A stretch of DNA of 64,000 nt from SZUA-430 sp965227535 (GTDB lineage: Bacteria; Pseudomonadota; Alphaproteobacteria; Micropepsales; Micropepsaceae): assembly GCA_965227535.1 (NCBI GenBank), contig OZ245761.1, positions 3,286,001 through 3,350,000 of the forward strand, written 5' to 3'. Both the position numbers and the translations under genes were made by a program. Of the stretch, positions 35,904 through 45,094 are shown piece after piece; the first letter of the stretch is position 1; the number at the start of each line of letters is the position of its first letter. Under the pieces are notes generated by a model. That model was not told the DNA's origin, ran no database searches, and was given only the letters and a program-made list of their open reading frames with translations.

Positions 35904-38111
35904 ATGCTCCCCTTCACGGCCGAAGAAATTGCGAACGTGCCTGTGGAAGGCGAGACCGTCGGCGTCGTCGTGCCGCGTCCGCTGAAGGGTCCACTCGACT
36001 ATCGCGTGCCGCCGGGCATGAACCTCACGCGCGGCAGCATCGTCGTGGTTCCCTTAGGGCGCGGCGGCGATCGCGCGCTCGGCATCGTCTGGGGTCCCGG
36101 CGAAGGCACATTCGAACGTTCGCGCCTCAAAGAAATCGAACACGCCTACGACGTCCCGCCGCTGAAAGAAGAACTGCTGCGCTTCCTCACCTGGATCGCA
36201 AACTACGTCGTCGCCCCAATCGGCGATGTTATCAGTCTCGTGCTGCGCGCCCCCGAAGCCCTCGAACCCGAACGCGAACGCAAAGCGATCCGCCTAGGCC
36301 AACACCCGCCGCAAAAAGTAACGGACGCCCGCGCCCGCGTCCTCGAAGTCGCCGCCGACGGCATGGCGCGCTCCCTGAAAGAATTCGCGCAAACCGCAGG
36401 CGTGACGACGCAAGTCATCACCGCCCTCGTCAAAATCGGCGCACTCGAAGAAGTCGTCCTGCCGCCGCGCCCGCCCGCAAAACCAGATCCCGCGTTCGCC
36501 GGCCCAACGCTCTCGATCGCGCAGGCGAAAGCCGCAGCCCACATGATCAAATCGGTCCACGCGCAAAAATTCGACGCCATGTTCCTCGACGGCGTCACCG
36601 GCTCCGGCAAAACGGAAGCCTATTTCGAAGCCGTCGCCGCCGCGCTGCAAAAGGGAAAGCAGGCGCTGATCCTGCTGCCCGAAATCGCGCTCACCGTGCA
36701 ATTCCTCGAACGCTTCACCAAACGCTTCGGCGCGCGCCCCACCGAATGGCATTCCGATCTCACGCAGGCCCAACGCCGCCGCAACTGGCGCCATGTGATG
36801 ACGGGCGACGCGCGCGTCGTGGTCGGCGCACGCTCAGCATTGTTCCTGCCGTACAAAGAACTCGGCCTCATCATCGTCGACGAAGAACACGACAGCGCCT
36901 TCAAACAGGAAGAAGGCCTCATCTATCACGCACGCGACATGGCGGTCGTGCGCGCCAACATCGAAAACTGCCCGATCGTCTTAAGCTCCGCGACGCCATC
37001 GCTCGAAACCTGGGTCAACGCCGAAAGCGGCCGGTACACGCGCCTGCATCTGCCCGAACGCCACGGCAAGGCAACGCTGCCCGAAGCCGCATTGATCGAC
37101 ATGCGCAAAGAGGAAACGAAATCCGGCGAATACCTCTCGCCCACTCTCGTGCGCGCCGTCGAACACAGCCTGGCGCAAGGCGAACAGGCGATGCTGTTCT
37201 TGAACCGCCGCGGCTTCGCCCCGCTCACGCTCTGCAAAGCGTGCGGCCACAAAATGGGCTGCCCGCGTTGCACGTCGTGGCTGGTCGAACATCGCTACAA
37301 GCGAAAGCTCATCTGCCACCACTGCGGCTACGACCGGAACATTCCGCCCAGCTGCCCCGAATGCAAAACAGCCGGCGCCTTCATCGCCTGCGGCCCCGGC
37401 GTCGAACGCGTCGCCGAAGAAGTCGCCGCAAAATTCCCGAACGCCCGCACCAATATCGCCTCCAGCGACACGATGGGCGGCCCACGCCAAATCCAACTCG
37501 CGATCGAAGCGATCGCCAACCAGGAAATCGACATCCTCATCGGCACGCAAATCGTGGCCAAGGGGCACAACTTCCCGATGCTCACACTAGTTGGCGTGGT
37601 CGACGGCGACTTAGGCCTAGACGGCGCCGACCCCCGCGCCCGCGAACGCACCTTCCAACTCCTGCATCAAGTCTCAGGCCGAGCCGGCCGCGCCGACCGC
37701 CCCGGCCGCGTCCTCATCCAAACGACAGACCCAAATCATTCGGTGCTAAAGGCGCTAGCATCCGGCAACCGAGACGCCTTCTACGCCGCCGAATGGGGCC
37801 GCCGCGAAATGGCGGGCTTGCCCCCCTTCGGCCGCATGGCCGCGCTCATCATCTCGGGCCGCAAAGAACAACAAGTCCACGAAGCCGGCGAACAACTAGC
37901 CGCCACAGCACCCAACGCGAAAGGCGTCCAAGTCTGGGGCCCAGCCCCCGCCCCCCTCTCAATGATCCGCGGCCAAACCAGATTACGCCTAGCCGTCCAC
38001 ACCGAGCGCACGGTGAATATCCAAGCCTACCTCCGCACCTGGCTCGAAGGTGTGAAGCTCCCGTCAGGCGTCTTCCTAACAATCGACGTCGACCCACAGA
38101 GCTTCATGTAG
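35904..38111 (+). CDS. priA: primosomal replication restart helicase PriA
   Basis: DEAH-type 3'-5' helicase that restarts stalled forks, 735 residues. After the 3'BD and winged-helix parts come Walker A (GVTGSGKTEAYF) and the DEEHD box. The eight-Cys zinc module (CKACGHKMGCPRC ... CHHCGYDRNIPPSCPEC) is followed by RPGRVLIQT-type helicase motifs. Directly upstream of the ATP synthase operon, as in many alphaproteobacteria. Confidence 0.95.
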   Translation: MLPFTAEEIANVPVEGETVGVVVPRPLKGPLDYRVPPGMNLTRGSIVVVPLGRGGDRALGIVWGPGEGTFERSRLKEIEHAYDVPPLKEELLRFLTWIANYVVAPIGDVISLVLRAPEALEPERERKAIRLGQHPPQKVTDARARVLEVAADGMARSLKEFAQTAGVTTQVITALVKIGALEEVVLPPRPPAKPDPAFAGPTLSIAQAKAAAHMIKSVHAQKFDAMFLDGVTGSGKTEAYFEAVAAALQKGKQALILLPEIALTVQFLERFTKRFGARPTEWHSDLTQAQRRRNWRHVMTGDARVVVGARSALFLPYKELGLIIVDEEHDSAFKQEEGLIYHARDMAVVRANIENCPIVLSSATPSLETWVNAESGRYTRLHLPERHGKATLPEAALIDMRKEETKSGEYLSPTLVRAVEHSLAQGEQAMLFLNRRGFAPLTLCKACGHKMGCPRCTSWLVEHRYKRKLICHHCGYDRNIPPSCPECKTAGAFIACGPGVERVAEEVAAKFPNARTNIASSDTMGGPRQIQLAIEAIANQEIDILIGTQIVAKGHNFPMLTLVGVVDGDLGLDGADPRARERTFQLLHQVSGRAGRADRPGRVLIQTTDPNHSVLKALASGNRDAFYAAEWGRREMAGLPPFGRMAALIISGRKEQQVHEAGEQLAATAPNAKGVQVWGPAPAPLSMIRGQTRLRLAVHTERTVNIQAYLRTWLEGVKLPSGVFLTIDVDPQSFM

Positions 38112-38431
38112 AAGATCGAAGGTCACGGCTCAGTCGAAAAGGCTCTAGTCCTGGCACCGCGTGCGCCCTCGCCTGCTCTTCTCTAAACCGTCCCAACCAC
38201 CCCCACGGTACGATACCCGACGCACCCTGAGACGATCCGTCCTCAGGCGCGCTTTTGCGCCGTGTTGCGCCGCAATGGGGGCTATGGTAGACCCCGCGCG
38301 CGGCGTCGGCAGGGGTAGAATTCGCGCCTTCCCCACAAGCAAAAACTGTCGCAAATTCAATGGCTTAAGCCTCGCCGAAATTTCGGCGTTCGTCGGGCTT
38401 GAGCGATCCTTTGTCTGGAGAGCAGCAAACC
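38112..38431. other. priA-atpH intergenic region
   Basis: A 320-base region with no supported gene. It contains the hairpin at 38226-38247, a GC-rich stretch, and must carry the promoter of the ATP synthase operon, although I see no clear -35/-10 pair. GGAGAG at about 38417 is the ribosome binding site of atpH. Confidence 0.5.
38226..38255 (+). terminator. possible terminator hairpin after priA
   Basis: CCTGAGACG-ATC-CGTCCTCAGG forms a 9-bp stem with one bulge, followed by GCGCGCTTTT. The T run is short and the hairpin is 115 bases behind the priA stop, so it may instead be a dispersed CCTGAGG-type repeat. Confidence 0.35.
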
Positions 38432-38989
38432 GTGGCAAGCGAGAACGTTTCGGTGTCGGGTCTGGCAGGCCGCTATGCGACCGCGCTGTTCGAACTCGCA
38501 TCCGAATCGAAGGCGCTGGATGCCGTCGGCGGCGACCTCACGCGGCTGAGCGCTCTCATCGACGGCAGTCCTGACCTGGCGCGCCTCGTGCGCTCGCCGG
38601 TCTTCTCGCGCGATGAGCAAGGCAAAGCGATTGCCGCCGTTCTCGATCGTCTCGGCGTCGATCAGCTCACGAAAAACTTCATCGGCCTGCTCGCGCAGAA
38701 GCGCCGCCTGTTCGCACTCCCCGGCATCGTCCGCGATTTCGAAACACTGCTCGCCAACCAGCGAGGCCAAATGTCGGCCGAAGTGGTGAGCGCTCAAGCC
38801 TTGAAGCCCGAACAGCGCACCGCGCTCGCCGGCACCCTCAAAGACGCGTTGAAGCGCGATGTCCGCATCGCCGAACGCGTCGACCCCACGCTCTTAGGCG
38901 GGCTGATCGTCAAGGTCGGCTCGCGTCAAATCGACTCATCACTCAAATCAAAGCTCGTTCGTCTGGAACGCGCGATGAAAGGCGCCTGA
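38432..38989 (+). CDS. atpH: ATP synthase F1 delta subunit
   Basis: Peripheral-stalk subunit (OSCP homologue), 185 residues. The GTG at 38432 is chosen because it gives MASENVSVSGLAGRYATALF, the alphaproteobacterial family start, and follows GGAGAG at a good distance; a TTG at 38399 would add 11 unrelated residues. The C-terminal DPTLLGGLIVKVGSRQIDSS is typical. First gene of the F1 operon; F0 genes are not in the window. Confidence 0.94.
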   Translation: MASENVSVSGLAGRYATALFELASESKALDAVGGDLTRLSALIDGSPDLARLVRSPVFSRDEQGKAIAAVLDRLGVDQLTKNFIGLLAQKRRLFALPGIVRDFETLLANQRGQMSAEVVSAQALKPEQRTALAGTLKDALKRDVRIAERVDPTLLGGLIVKVGSRQIDSSLKSKLVRLERAMKGA

Positions 38990-38996
38990 GACAGCC

Positions 38997-40526
38997 ATGG
39001 ATATCCAAGCCGCAGAAATTTCCGCGATCCTGAAAACGCAGATCAAGAACTTCGGCGCCGAAGCCGAGGTCAGCGAGATCGGCCAAGTGCTGTCCGTCGG
39101 CGACGGCATCGCGCGCATCTACGGCCTCGACAAAGTGCAAGCCGGTGAGATGGTCGAATTCCCGGGCGGCATTAAAGGCATGGCGCTGAACCTCGAAACC
39201 GACAACGTCGGCGTCGTGATCTTCGGCAACGACCGCGACATCAAAGAAGGCGACACGGTTAAGCGCACCGGCTCGATCGTTGACGTGCCGGTGGGCAAGG
39301 GCTTGCTCGGCCGCGTCGTCGATCCGCTCGGCAACCCGCTCGACGGCAAAGGTCCGATCGCCTCCACCGAACGCCGCCGCGTCGACGTAAAGGCGCCGGG
39401 CATCATCCCGCGCCGCTCGGTGCATGAACCGATGCAGACGGGCCTGAAGTCGGTGGACTCGCTCATCCCGATCGGCCGCGGCCAGCGCGAGCTCATCATC
39501 GGCGACCGCCAAACCGGCAAGACCGCGATCGCACTCGACACCATCATCAATCAGAAGTCGGTGAACGCCACCGGCGACGAAAAGCAAAAGCTCTATTGCA
39601 TCTACGTCGCCATCGGCCAAAAGCGTTCGACCGTCGCGCAGATCGTCAAGACGCTCGAACAGTTCGGCGCGATGGAATACACGATCGTCGTCGCCGCGAC
39701 CGCGTCGGATCCGGCGCCGCTGCAGTTCCTGGCGCCGTTCGCCGGCTGCACGCTCGGCGAATTCTTCCGCGACAACGGCATGCACGCCGTCATCATCTAT
39801 GACGACTTGTCGAAGCAGGCCGTCGCCTACCGTCAGATGTCGCTGCTTCTGCGCCGCCCGCCGGGCCGCGAAGCCTATCCGGGCGACGTGTTCTATCTTC
39901 ACTCCCGCCTGCTCGAGCGCGCCGCGAAGTTAAACGACGCGAACAAGGGCGGCTCGCTCACCGCGCTGCCGATCATCGAAACGCAGGCCTCCGACGTGTC
40001 GGCCTACATCCCGACGAACGTCATCTCGATCACCGACGGCCAGATCTTCCTTGAAACCGAATTGTTCTATCAGGGCATTCGCCCCGCGGTGAACGTCGGC
40101 ATCTCGGTCTCCCGCGTCGGTTCGTCGGCGCAGATCAAGGCGATGAAGCAGGTCGCCGGTACGATGAAGTCAGACCTCGCGCAGTATCGCGAAATGGCCG
40201 CCTTCGCGCAGTTCGGCTCCGACCTCGACGCCGTGACGCAGCGCTTGCTGAACCGCGGTTCGCGTCTGACGGAGCTGTTGAAGCAACCGCAATTCGCGCC
40301 GTTCCCGGTCGAAGAGCAGGTGATCTCGATCTACGCCGGCACGCGCGGTTATCTCGACAAGCTGCAGGTCAGCCAGATCGGCAAGTTCGAACTCGAACTG
40401 CTGCAGTCGATCCGCGCCGGTCACAAGGATCTGCTCGACGGCATCCGTAAGGAAAAGGCGCTGACGCCGGATCTTGAAGCCAAGCTGAAGTCGATCCTCG
40501 AAAACTTCACCAAGAGCTTCGCGTAG
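38997..40526 (+). CDS. atpA: ATP synthase F1 alpha subunit
   Basis: Non-catalytic nucleotide-binding subunit, 509 residues. It begins MDIQAAEISAILKTQIKNF, has the P loop GDRQTGKTAIALD, and the signature PAVNVGISVSRVGSSAQ. The gap to atpH is 7 bases and to atpG 6 bases. Confidence 0.98.
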   Translation: MDIQAAEISAILKTQIKNFGAEAEVSEIGQVLSVGDGIARIYGLDKVQAGEMVEFPGGIKGMALNLETDNVGVVIFGNDRDIKEGDTVKRTGSIVDVPVGKGLLGRVVDPLGNPLDGKGPIASTERRRVDVKAPGIIPRRSVHEPMQTGLKSVDSLIPIGRGQRELIIGDRQTGKTAIALDTIINQKSVNATGDEKQKLYCIYVAIGQKRSTVAQIVKTLEQFGAMEYTIVVAATASDPAPLQFLAPFAGCTLGEFFRDNGMHAVIIYDDLSKQAVAYRQMSLLLRRPPGREAYPGDVFYLHSRLLERAAKLNDANKGGSLTALPIIETQASDVSAYIPTNVISITDGQIFLETELFYQGIRPAVNVGISVSRVGSSAQIKAMKQVAGTMKSDLAQYREMAAFAQFGSDLDAVTQRLLNRGSRLTELLKQPQFAPFPVEEQVISIYAGTRGYLDKLQVSQIGKFELELLQSIRAGHKDLLDGIRKEKALTPDLEAKLKSILENFTKSFA

Positions 40527-40532
40527 AACCAG

Positions 40533-41414
40533 ATGCCGAGCTTAAAAGACCTCCGCAACCGCATCGCCAGCGTGAAGTCGACGCGCAAGATCACGCGCGC
40601 GATGCAGCTCGTCTCGGCATCCAAACTAAAGCGCGCGCAAGAAGCCGCCGAAGCTGCGCGCCCCTACGCTGAAAAGATGCAAGGCGTTCTCGCGAACCTC
40701 GCGTCGGGCATCGCGGGCCAAGCCGGCGCACCGAAACTTCTCGCCGGCACCGGCCGCGAAGATACGCATCTGCTCGTCGTGATGACCGCCGATCGCGGTC
40801 TCTGCGGCGGCTTCAACACCAACATCGTCAAGCTCGCGCGCCAGCACGTCCAATCGCTGCTGCGCGACGGCAAGAAAGTCAAAATCCTCTGCGTCGGCCG
40901 CAAGGGCCGCGATCAGCTGAAGCGTCTCTACGCCAACCTGATCATCGGCACGGTCGAACTCAGCGGCATCCGCCGCTTGGGCTTCGTGCATACACAGCCG
41001 ATCGCCAAACAAGTGCTCGACCAATTCGACCTCGGCGAAGTCGACGTGGTGACGCTGTTCTACGCGCGCTTCAAATCGGTGATCAGCCAGATCCCGACCG
41101 CGCTGCGTCTGATCCCGGCCGAAGTGCCGAAGGGCACCAAGACGGCCGACCTCAAAGGCGGCGCCTACGAGTACGAGCCGGACGAACAAGACATCCTCGC
41201 CGAACTGCTGCCGCGCAACGTCGGGATCCAGATCTTCCGCGCGCTGCTCGAAAACCAAGCGTCCGAACAGGGCGCGCGCATGGCCGCCATGGACGCAGCG
41301 ACCCGCAACGCGGGCGACGTCATCGACGCGCTGTCGACGAAGTACAACCGTTCGCGCCAGGCGCAGATCACCAAAGAACTCATCGAAATCATTTCGGGCG
41401 CCGAAGCGCTCTAA
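40533..41414 (+). CDS. atpG: ATP synthase F1 gamma subunit
   Basis: Central rotor shaft, 293 residues. The N-terminal helix MPSLKDLRNRIASVKSTRKI and C-terminal helix NRSRQAQITKELIEIISGAEAL form the coiled coil inside the alpha3beta3 ring; MTADRGLCGGFN is conserved. Part of the tightly spaced atpHAGD run. Confidence 0.97.
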   Translation: MPSLKDLRNRIASVKSTRKITRAMQLVSASKLKRAQEAAEAARPYAEKMQGVLANLASGIAGQAGAPKLLAGTGREDTHLLVVMTADRGLCGGFNTNIVKLARQHVQSLLRDGKKVKILCVGRKGRDQLKRLYANLIIGTVELSGIRRLGFVHTQPIAKQVLDQFDLGEVDVVTLFYARFKSVISQIPTALRLIPAEVPKGTKTADLKGGAYEYEPDEQDILAELLPRNVGIQIFRALLENQASEQGARMAAMDAATRNAGDVIDALSTKYNRSRQAQITKELIEIISGAEAL

Positions 41415-41423
41415 GAGGCAGAC

Positions 41424-42863
41424 ATGAACGCTCCCACCAACATCACCGGCAAAGTCACTCAGGTCATCGGCGCCGTCGTCGACGTGCAGTTCGAGAACGA
41501 ACTCCCGGCGATTTTGAACGCGCTCGAAACCAAGAACGGCAGCATCCGTCTGGTGCTCGAAGTGGCGCAGCATCTGGGTGAATCCACCGTCCGCACCATC
41601 GCGATGGACTCGACCGAAGGACTCGTCCGCGGCCAAGAAGTGAAAGACACCGGCCGCCCGATCTCGATCCCCGTGGGTCCGGGCACGCTCGGCCGCATCA
41701 TCAACGTCATCGGCGAACCGATCGACGAAGCGGGCCCGGTGAAGGGCATCGAAATGCGCCCGATCCACGCCGACGCGCCGAAGTTCACGGAACAATCGAC
41801 CGAAGCGCAAATCCTGCTCACCGGCATCAAGGTCGTCGACCTGCTCGCCCCCTACGCCCGCGGCGGCAAGATCGGCCTCTTCGGCGGCGCCGGCGTCGGC
41901 AAGACGGTGCTCATTCAAGAACTCATCAACAACGTCGCGAAAAAGCACGGCGGCTATTCCGTGTTCGCCGGCGTGGGTGAACGTACGCGCGAAGGCAACG
42001 ACCTCTATCACGAGATGATCGAGTCCGGCGTGAACAAGGACCCGAAGAAGGGTTCGACCGACGGCTCCAAATGCGCGCTGATCTTCGGCCAGATGAACGA
42101 ACCGCCGGGCGCCCGCGCCCGCGTCGGTCTAACCGGTCTCACGGTGTCGGAATACTTCCGCGACCAGGGCCAAGACGTGCTCTTCTTCGTCGACAACATC
42201 TTCCGCTTCACGCAAGCCGGTTCGGAAGTGTCGGCGCTCCTCGGCCGTATTCCTTCGGCGGTGGGTTACCAGCCGACACTCGCCACCGACATGGGCGCGC
42301 TGCAGGAACGCATCACCACGACGAACAAAGGTTCGATCACCTCGGTGCAGGCCATTTACGTCCCCGCCGACGACTTGACCGACCCCGCGCCGGCAACGTC
42401 GTTCGCCCACTTGGACGCGACGACCACGCTGAACCGCGCGATCTCTGAAAAGGGCATCTACCCGGCCGTCGACCCGCTCGACTCCACCTCGCGCATTCTC
42501 GACCCGCGCGTCGTCGGTGACGACCACTACCGCGTCGCCCGCGAGGTGCAGAGGATCCTGCAGAAGTACAAGTCGCTGCAGGACATCATCGCCATTCTGG
42601 GCATGGACGAACTCTCGGAAGACGACAAAGTCCTCGTCGCCCGCGCGCGCAAGATCGAACGCTTCTTGAGCCAGCCGTTCCACGTCGCCGAAATCTTCAC
42701 GAACACGCCCGGCGTCTTCGTCGACATCGCCGACACGATCAAAGGCTTCGACGGCCTCTGCCGCGGCGACTACGACCACCTGCCGGAACAAGCGTTCCTC
42801 ATGGTCGGCACCATCGAAGACGCCGTGAAGAAAGCCGAACGTCTGGCGGCGGAAGCGGCGTAA
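41424..42863 (+). CDS. atpD: ATP synthase F1 beta subunit
   Basis: Catalytic subunit, 479 residues. The P loop GGAGVGKTVLIQELI, the catalytic GERTREGNDLY, the DELSEED-type loop (here DELSEDD) and LLGRIPSAVGYQPTLA are present. It is followed by a 162-base gap with a long inverted repeat before atpC, in contrast to the short gaps among the other atp genes. Confidence 0.98.
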   Translation: MNAPTNITGKVTQVIGAVVDVQFENELPAILNALETKNGSIRLVLEVAQHLGESTVRTIAMDSTEGLVRGQEVKDTGRPISIPVGPGTLGRIINVIGEPIDEAGPVKGIEMRPIHADAPKFTEQSTEAQILLTGIKVVDLLAPYARGGKIGLFGGAGVGKTVLIQELINNVAKKHGGYSVFAGVGERTREGNDLYHEMIESGVNKDPKKGSTDGSKCALIFGQMNEPPGARARVGLTGLTVSEYFRDQGQDVLFFVDNIFRFTQAGSEVSALLGRIPSAVGYQPTLATDMGALQERITTTNKGSITSVQAIYVPADDLTDPAPATSFAHLDATTTLNRAISEKGIYPAVDPLDSTSRILDPRVVGDDHYRVAREVQRILQKYKSLQDIIAILGMDELSEDDKVLVARARKIERFLSQPFHVAEIFTNTPGVFVDIADTIKGFDGLCRGDYDHLPEQAFLMVGTIEDAVKKAERLAAEAA

Positions 42864-42872
42864 GAAGAAAGG

Positions 42873-42984
42873 TTCACCACAAAGCCTCAAAGCACTCGAA
42901 GCTCCACAAAGAAGGCTCGTTCGGCGCGAAGCGCCCGTCCTTCTCCTTCGTGAAACTTCGTGCTCTTCGAGGCTTCGTGGTGAA
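42873..42984. repeat. long imperfect inverted repeat between atpD and atpC
   Basis: The left arm (42873-42915, TTCACCACAAAGCCTCAAAG onward) and the right arm (42939-42984, ending CTTCGTGGTGAA) are inverted, imperfect copies of about 43-46 bases with a 23-base centre. The TTCACCACGAAG-type ends are those of a dispersed intergenic repeat known in several bacterial groups. It would fold into a long stem in the atp mRNA. Confidence 0.75.
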
Positions 42985-43025
42985 AACTGAATCGAAGTCG
43001 CGCTAACGCGCGAAAGTAGGATGAA

Positions 43026-43427
43026 ATGGCCAAACTGCACTTCGACCTCGTGTCACCCGAACGCCTGCTGATCTCGGCCGACGTCGATCAAGTCGACGTG
43101 CCGGGCAGCGAGGGCGACTTCGGCGTCTTGGCCGGCCACGCGCCGGTGATGACGACGCTGCGCCCCGGGGTGCTGACGATGATGGCCACCGGCAAGTCGC
43201 CGGAGAAATTCTTCGTCCGCGGCGGCTTCGCCGAGGTCACGCTCGAAGGCCTGACCGTGCTCGCCGAAGAGGCAATGCCGCTCGCCGAACTCGACACCGC
43301 CGCGCTGGAGCAGCGCATTAAGAACGCCGAGGAAGACGCCGCCGACGCGAAGGACGAAGTGTCGCGCCGCCGCGCCCAAGACCAACTCGAGCAATTGCGG
43401 GAACTACGCGCCGCCCTCGCGCATTAA
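43026..43427 (+). CDS. atpC: ATP synthase F1 epsilon subunit
   Basis: Rotor-foot and regulatory subunit, 133 residues. MAKLHFDLVSPERLLISADV is the typical N-terminal beta-sandwich start, GSEGDFGVLAGHAPVMTTLRPG is the signature, and the C-terminal helical hairpin is present but Glu/Asp-rich. The ATG at 43026 follows AAAGTAGG. It ends the operon; the expected alphaproteobacterial neighbour rppH is 10 kb away. Confidence 0.95.
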   Translation: MAKLHFDLVSPERLLISADVDQVDVPGSEGDFGVLAGHAPVMTTLRPGVLTMMATGKSPEKFFVRGGFAEVTLEGLTVLAEEAMPLAELDTAALEQRIKNAEEDAADAKDEVSRRRAQDQLEQLRELRAALAH

Positions 43428-43531
43428 GTCCGGTTACGATAGGCAGCACGCCCGGTTTTTGCTAAGTTCCGCCCGGTAAGGACCCGCGAACGCGGGCGGG
43501 CTTGGGGTGTTTCAACTTGGGAGTGGCCGCC

Positions 43532-44374
43532 ATGGCGGACCATTGGACGCTCGACACGATCAACTGGCAGAAGTTCGACCCCACAAAGGTCGACCCGGCC
43601 CTTCTGCGCGCCGTGAAAGCCGCAGCCCTCGTCGAATACAACGCCAAGGACTACGTCGAATACCTGCGCAAGGTGTTCAAGAACGACCCCAAGACGATGC
43701 AGGTCCTCGAACACTGGGGCACGGAAGAGGTCCAGCACGGCGACGCGCTTGGCCGCTGGGCGGAAATCGCCGACCCCACGTATAATTTCAAAGAAGCCTT
43801 CGCCCGCTTCCGCGAAGGCTACACGCCGGAGCATTTCGTCAACGCCGACGGCTCCGTCCGCGGCAGCCGCATCGGTGAACTCATCGCGCGCTGCGTCGTC
43901 GAATGCGGCACGTCCTCCGGCTACACCGCGCTGCGCGACGCGACGCAAGAACCGGTGCTGAAACAAATCTCAGGCCTGATCGCGGCGGACGAGTTCAAGC
44001 ACTACCGCCTGTTCTACGATCTCATGCACGCGCAGCCGGAAAAGCCCCCGGGCTTCTGGCGCCGCCTCTACATCGCCGCCACCCGCCTGCATGAGGCAGA
44101 AGACGACGAACTCGCCTACGCCTACTACTGCGCCAACGTCCCCGCGGATAAGGCCGACGAGATCAAATACGACCGCAAATCGTTCCATCAGCAGTACCAA
44201 GCCTGCGCGATGTACATGTACCGCCGTCCGCATATCGAGCGCGCGGTGGCGATGATCGGCCGCGCCATCGGCCTGCACCCGGAATCGCGCGTGGTGAAAA
44301 TCGCCGGCCGCGGCTTCTGGGAAATCCTGCGCTTCCGCAACTGGACCGCGGGCAGCGCGGCGAAAGCCGCCTAA
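43532..44374 (+). CDS. ferritin-like diiron protein (acyl-ACP-desaturase-like fold)
   Basis: A 280-residue all-helical protein with two carboxylate/EXXH-type iron-binding pairs: VEYNAKDYVEYL with EEVQHGDALGRW, and VVECGTSSGYTALRD with ADEFKHYRLFYD. This is a complete ferritin-superfamily diiron site, closest in look to type II fatty-acid desaturase-like proteins. The reaction is unknown. The ATG at 43532 follows GGGAG. It is the first gene behind atpC and has no partner gene that explains it. Confidence 0.7.
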   Translation: MADHWTLDTINWQKFDPTKVDPALLRAVKAAALVEYNAKDYVEYLRKVFKNDPKTMQVLEHWGTEEVQHGDALGRWAEIADPTYNFKEAFARFREGYTPEHFVNADGSVRGSRIGELIARCVVECGTSSGYTALRDATQEPVLKQISGLIAADEFKHYRLFYDLMHAQPEKPPGFWRRLYIAATRLHEAEDDELAYAYYCANVPADKADEIKYDRKSFHQQYQACAMYMYRRPHIERAVAMIGRAIGLHPESRVVKIAGRGFWEILRFRNWTAGSAAKAA

Positions 44375-44483
44375 CAAAAAGCCCACAATTCGCCGCCGCC
44401 CGGTTGCTGGCGCACGCCCAAGCTTGCGCCTAACCTCCCTCGGGTCGAGGGCCACGAACCGTGGCCGAACAAGGGAGACGACG

Positions 44484-44945
44484 ATGCTGAAGCTCACAAC
44501 CGCCGCCGCCATCCTCGCGCTGGCATGTCTACCGGCGACCGCCTTCGCCGCCGCGCCAACGGACGGCGCATTCCAAGTGGCGAACGTAGCCCCACCCGAA
44601 GAACCCGAAACCCCGCCGCCCACGCCGGCAACCGACCCGAACGCGCCGACGGTCAACGACGCCCCGCCTGTCGAGCCCGCGCCACCCGCGCCAGAGAATC
44701 CCGTCGCGCCGACCGACACGCCCGAAGCCGTCGAAGGCGCAACACCGCCCGCGCCGACGGAAGGCGTGCCCCCCGCCGCCGTCGAAGACACGCCCAGCGC
44801 CCCGGCCGCCGAAGCCGCCGCCGAAACAGCGGTCGAACAAGAAGCCGCCAGCAGCGGCAGCAACATGGGCACCATCATCGCCGTCATCGCGTTCCTGGCC
44901 GTCGCCGGCGGCGCCGCCTACTGGTTCATGAACCGCAAAGCCTAG
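44484..44945 (+). CDS. Pro/Ala-rich exported protein with C-terminal membrane anchor
   Basis: A 153-residue protein with a signal peptide (MLKLTTAAAILALACLPATAFA). About 100 residues of Pro/Ala/Glu/Thr low complexity follow, then a C-terminal transmembrane helix (MGTIIAVIAFLAVAGGAAYWF) ending NRKA. It is probably a disordered periplasmic spacer. AGGGAGACG precedes the start. A REP-like repeat begins directly after the stop. Confidence 0.6.
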   Translation: MLKLTTAAAILALACLPATAFAAAPTDGAFQVANVAPPEEPETPPPTPATDPNAPTVNDAPPVEPAPPAPENPVAPTDTPEAVEGATPPAPTEGVPPAAVEDTPSAPAAEAAAETAVEQEAASSGSNMGTIIAVIAFLAVAGGAAYWFMNRKA

Positions 44946-44946
44946 T

Positions 44947-44973
44947 CTGGGAGCGCGGGCGTCCCGCCCGCTC
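44947..44973. repeat. REP-like palindromic element, family A, single arm
   Basis: CTGGGAGCG followed by GCGGGCG-TCC-CGCCCGC, the same head-plus-hairpin unit as at 7563, 45502 and 50936. It starts 2 bases behind the stop of the preceding gene and could also act as a transcript-end hairpin. Confidence 0.7.
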
Positions 44974-45008
44974 TCACTTTCCGCCGCGCCACCGCACCAG
45001 CGCCTCTC

Positions 45009-45060
45009 ATCCTCCCCCGCAAGCGGGGGAGGATGACCGCGTCAGCGGTGGAGGGGGCCG
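45009..45060. repeat. palindromic repeat, family B (CCTCCCCCGC type)
   Basis: ATCCTCCCCCGC-AA-GCGGGGGAGGAT is a perfect 12-bp inverted repeat (45009-45034), followed by the hairpin ACCGC-GTCA-GCGGT and GGAGGGGGCCGAC. A second copy of the whole arrangement lies at 45895-45945. Confidence 0.75.
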
Positions 45061-45094
45061 ACACAGCGCAACGCGCTAAAACCAAGCCCCGCCG

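Noticed and set aside
35441..38230. Plus-strand open frame of 929 codons over priA
   Set aside because: It is a frame shadow of priA with Arg/Pro-rich nonsense composition; the priA frame carries all helicase and zinc motifs.
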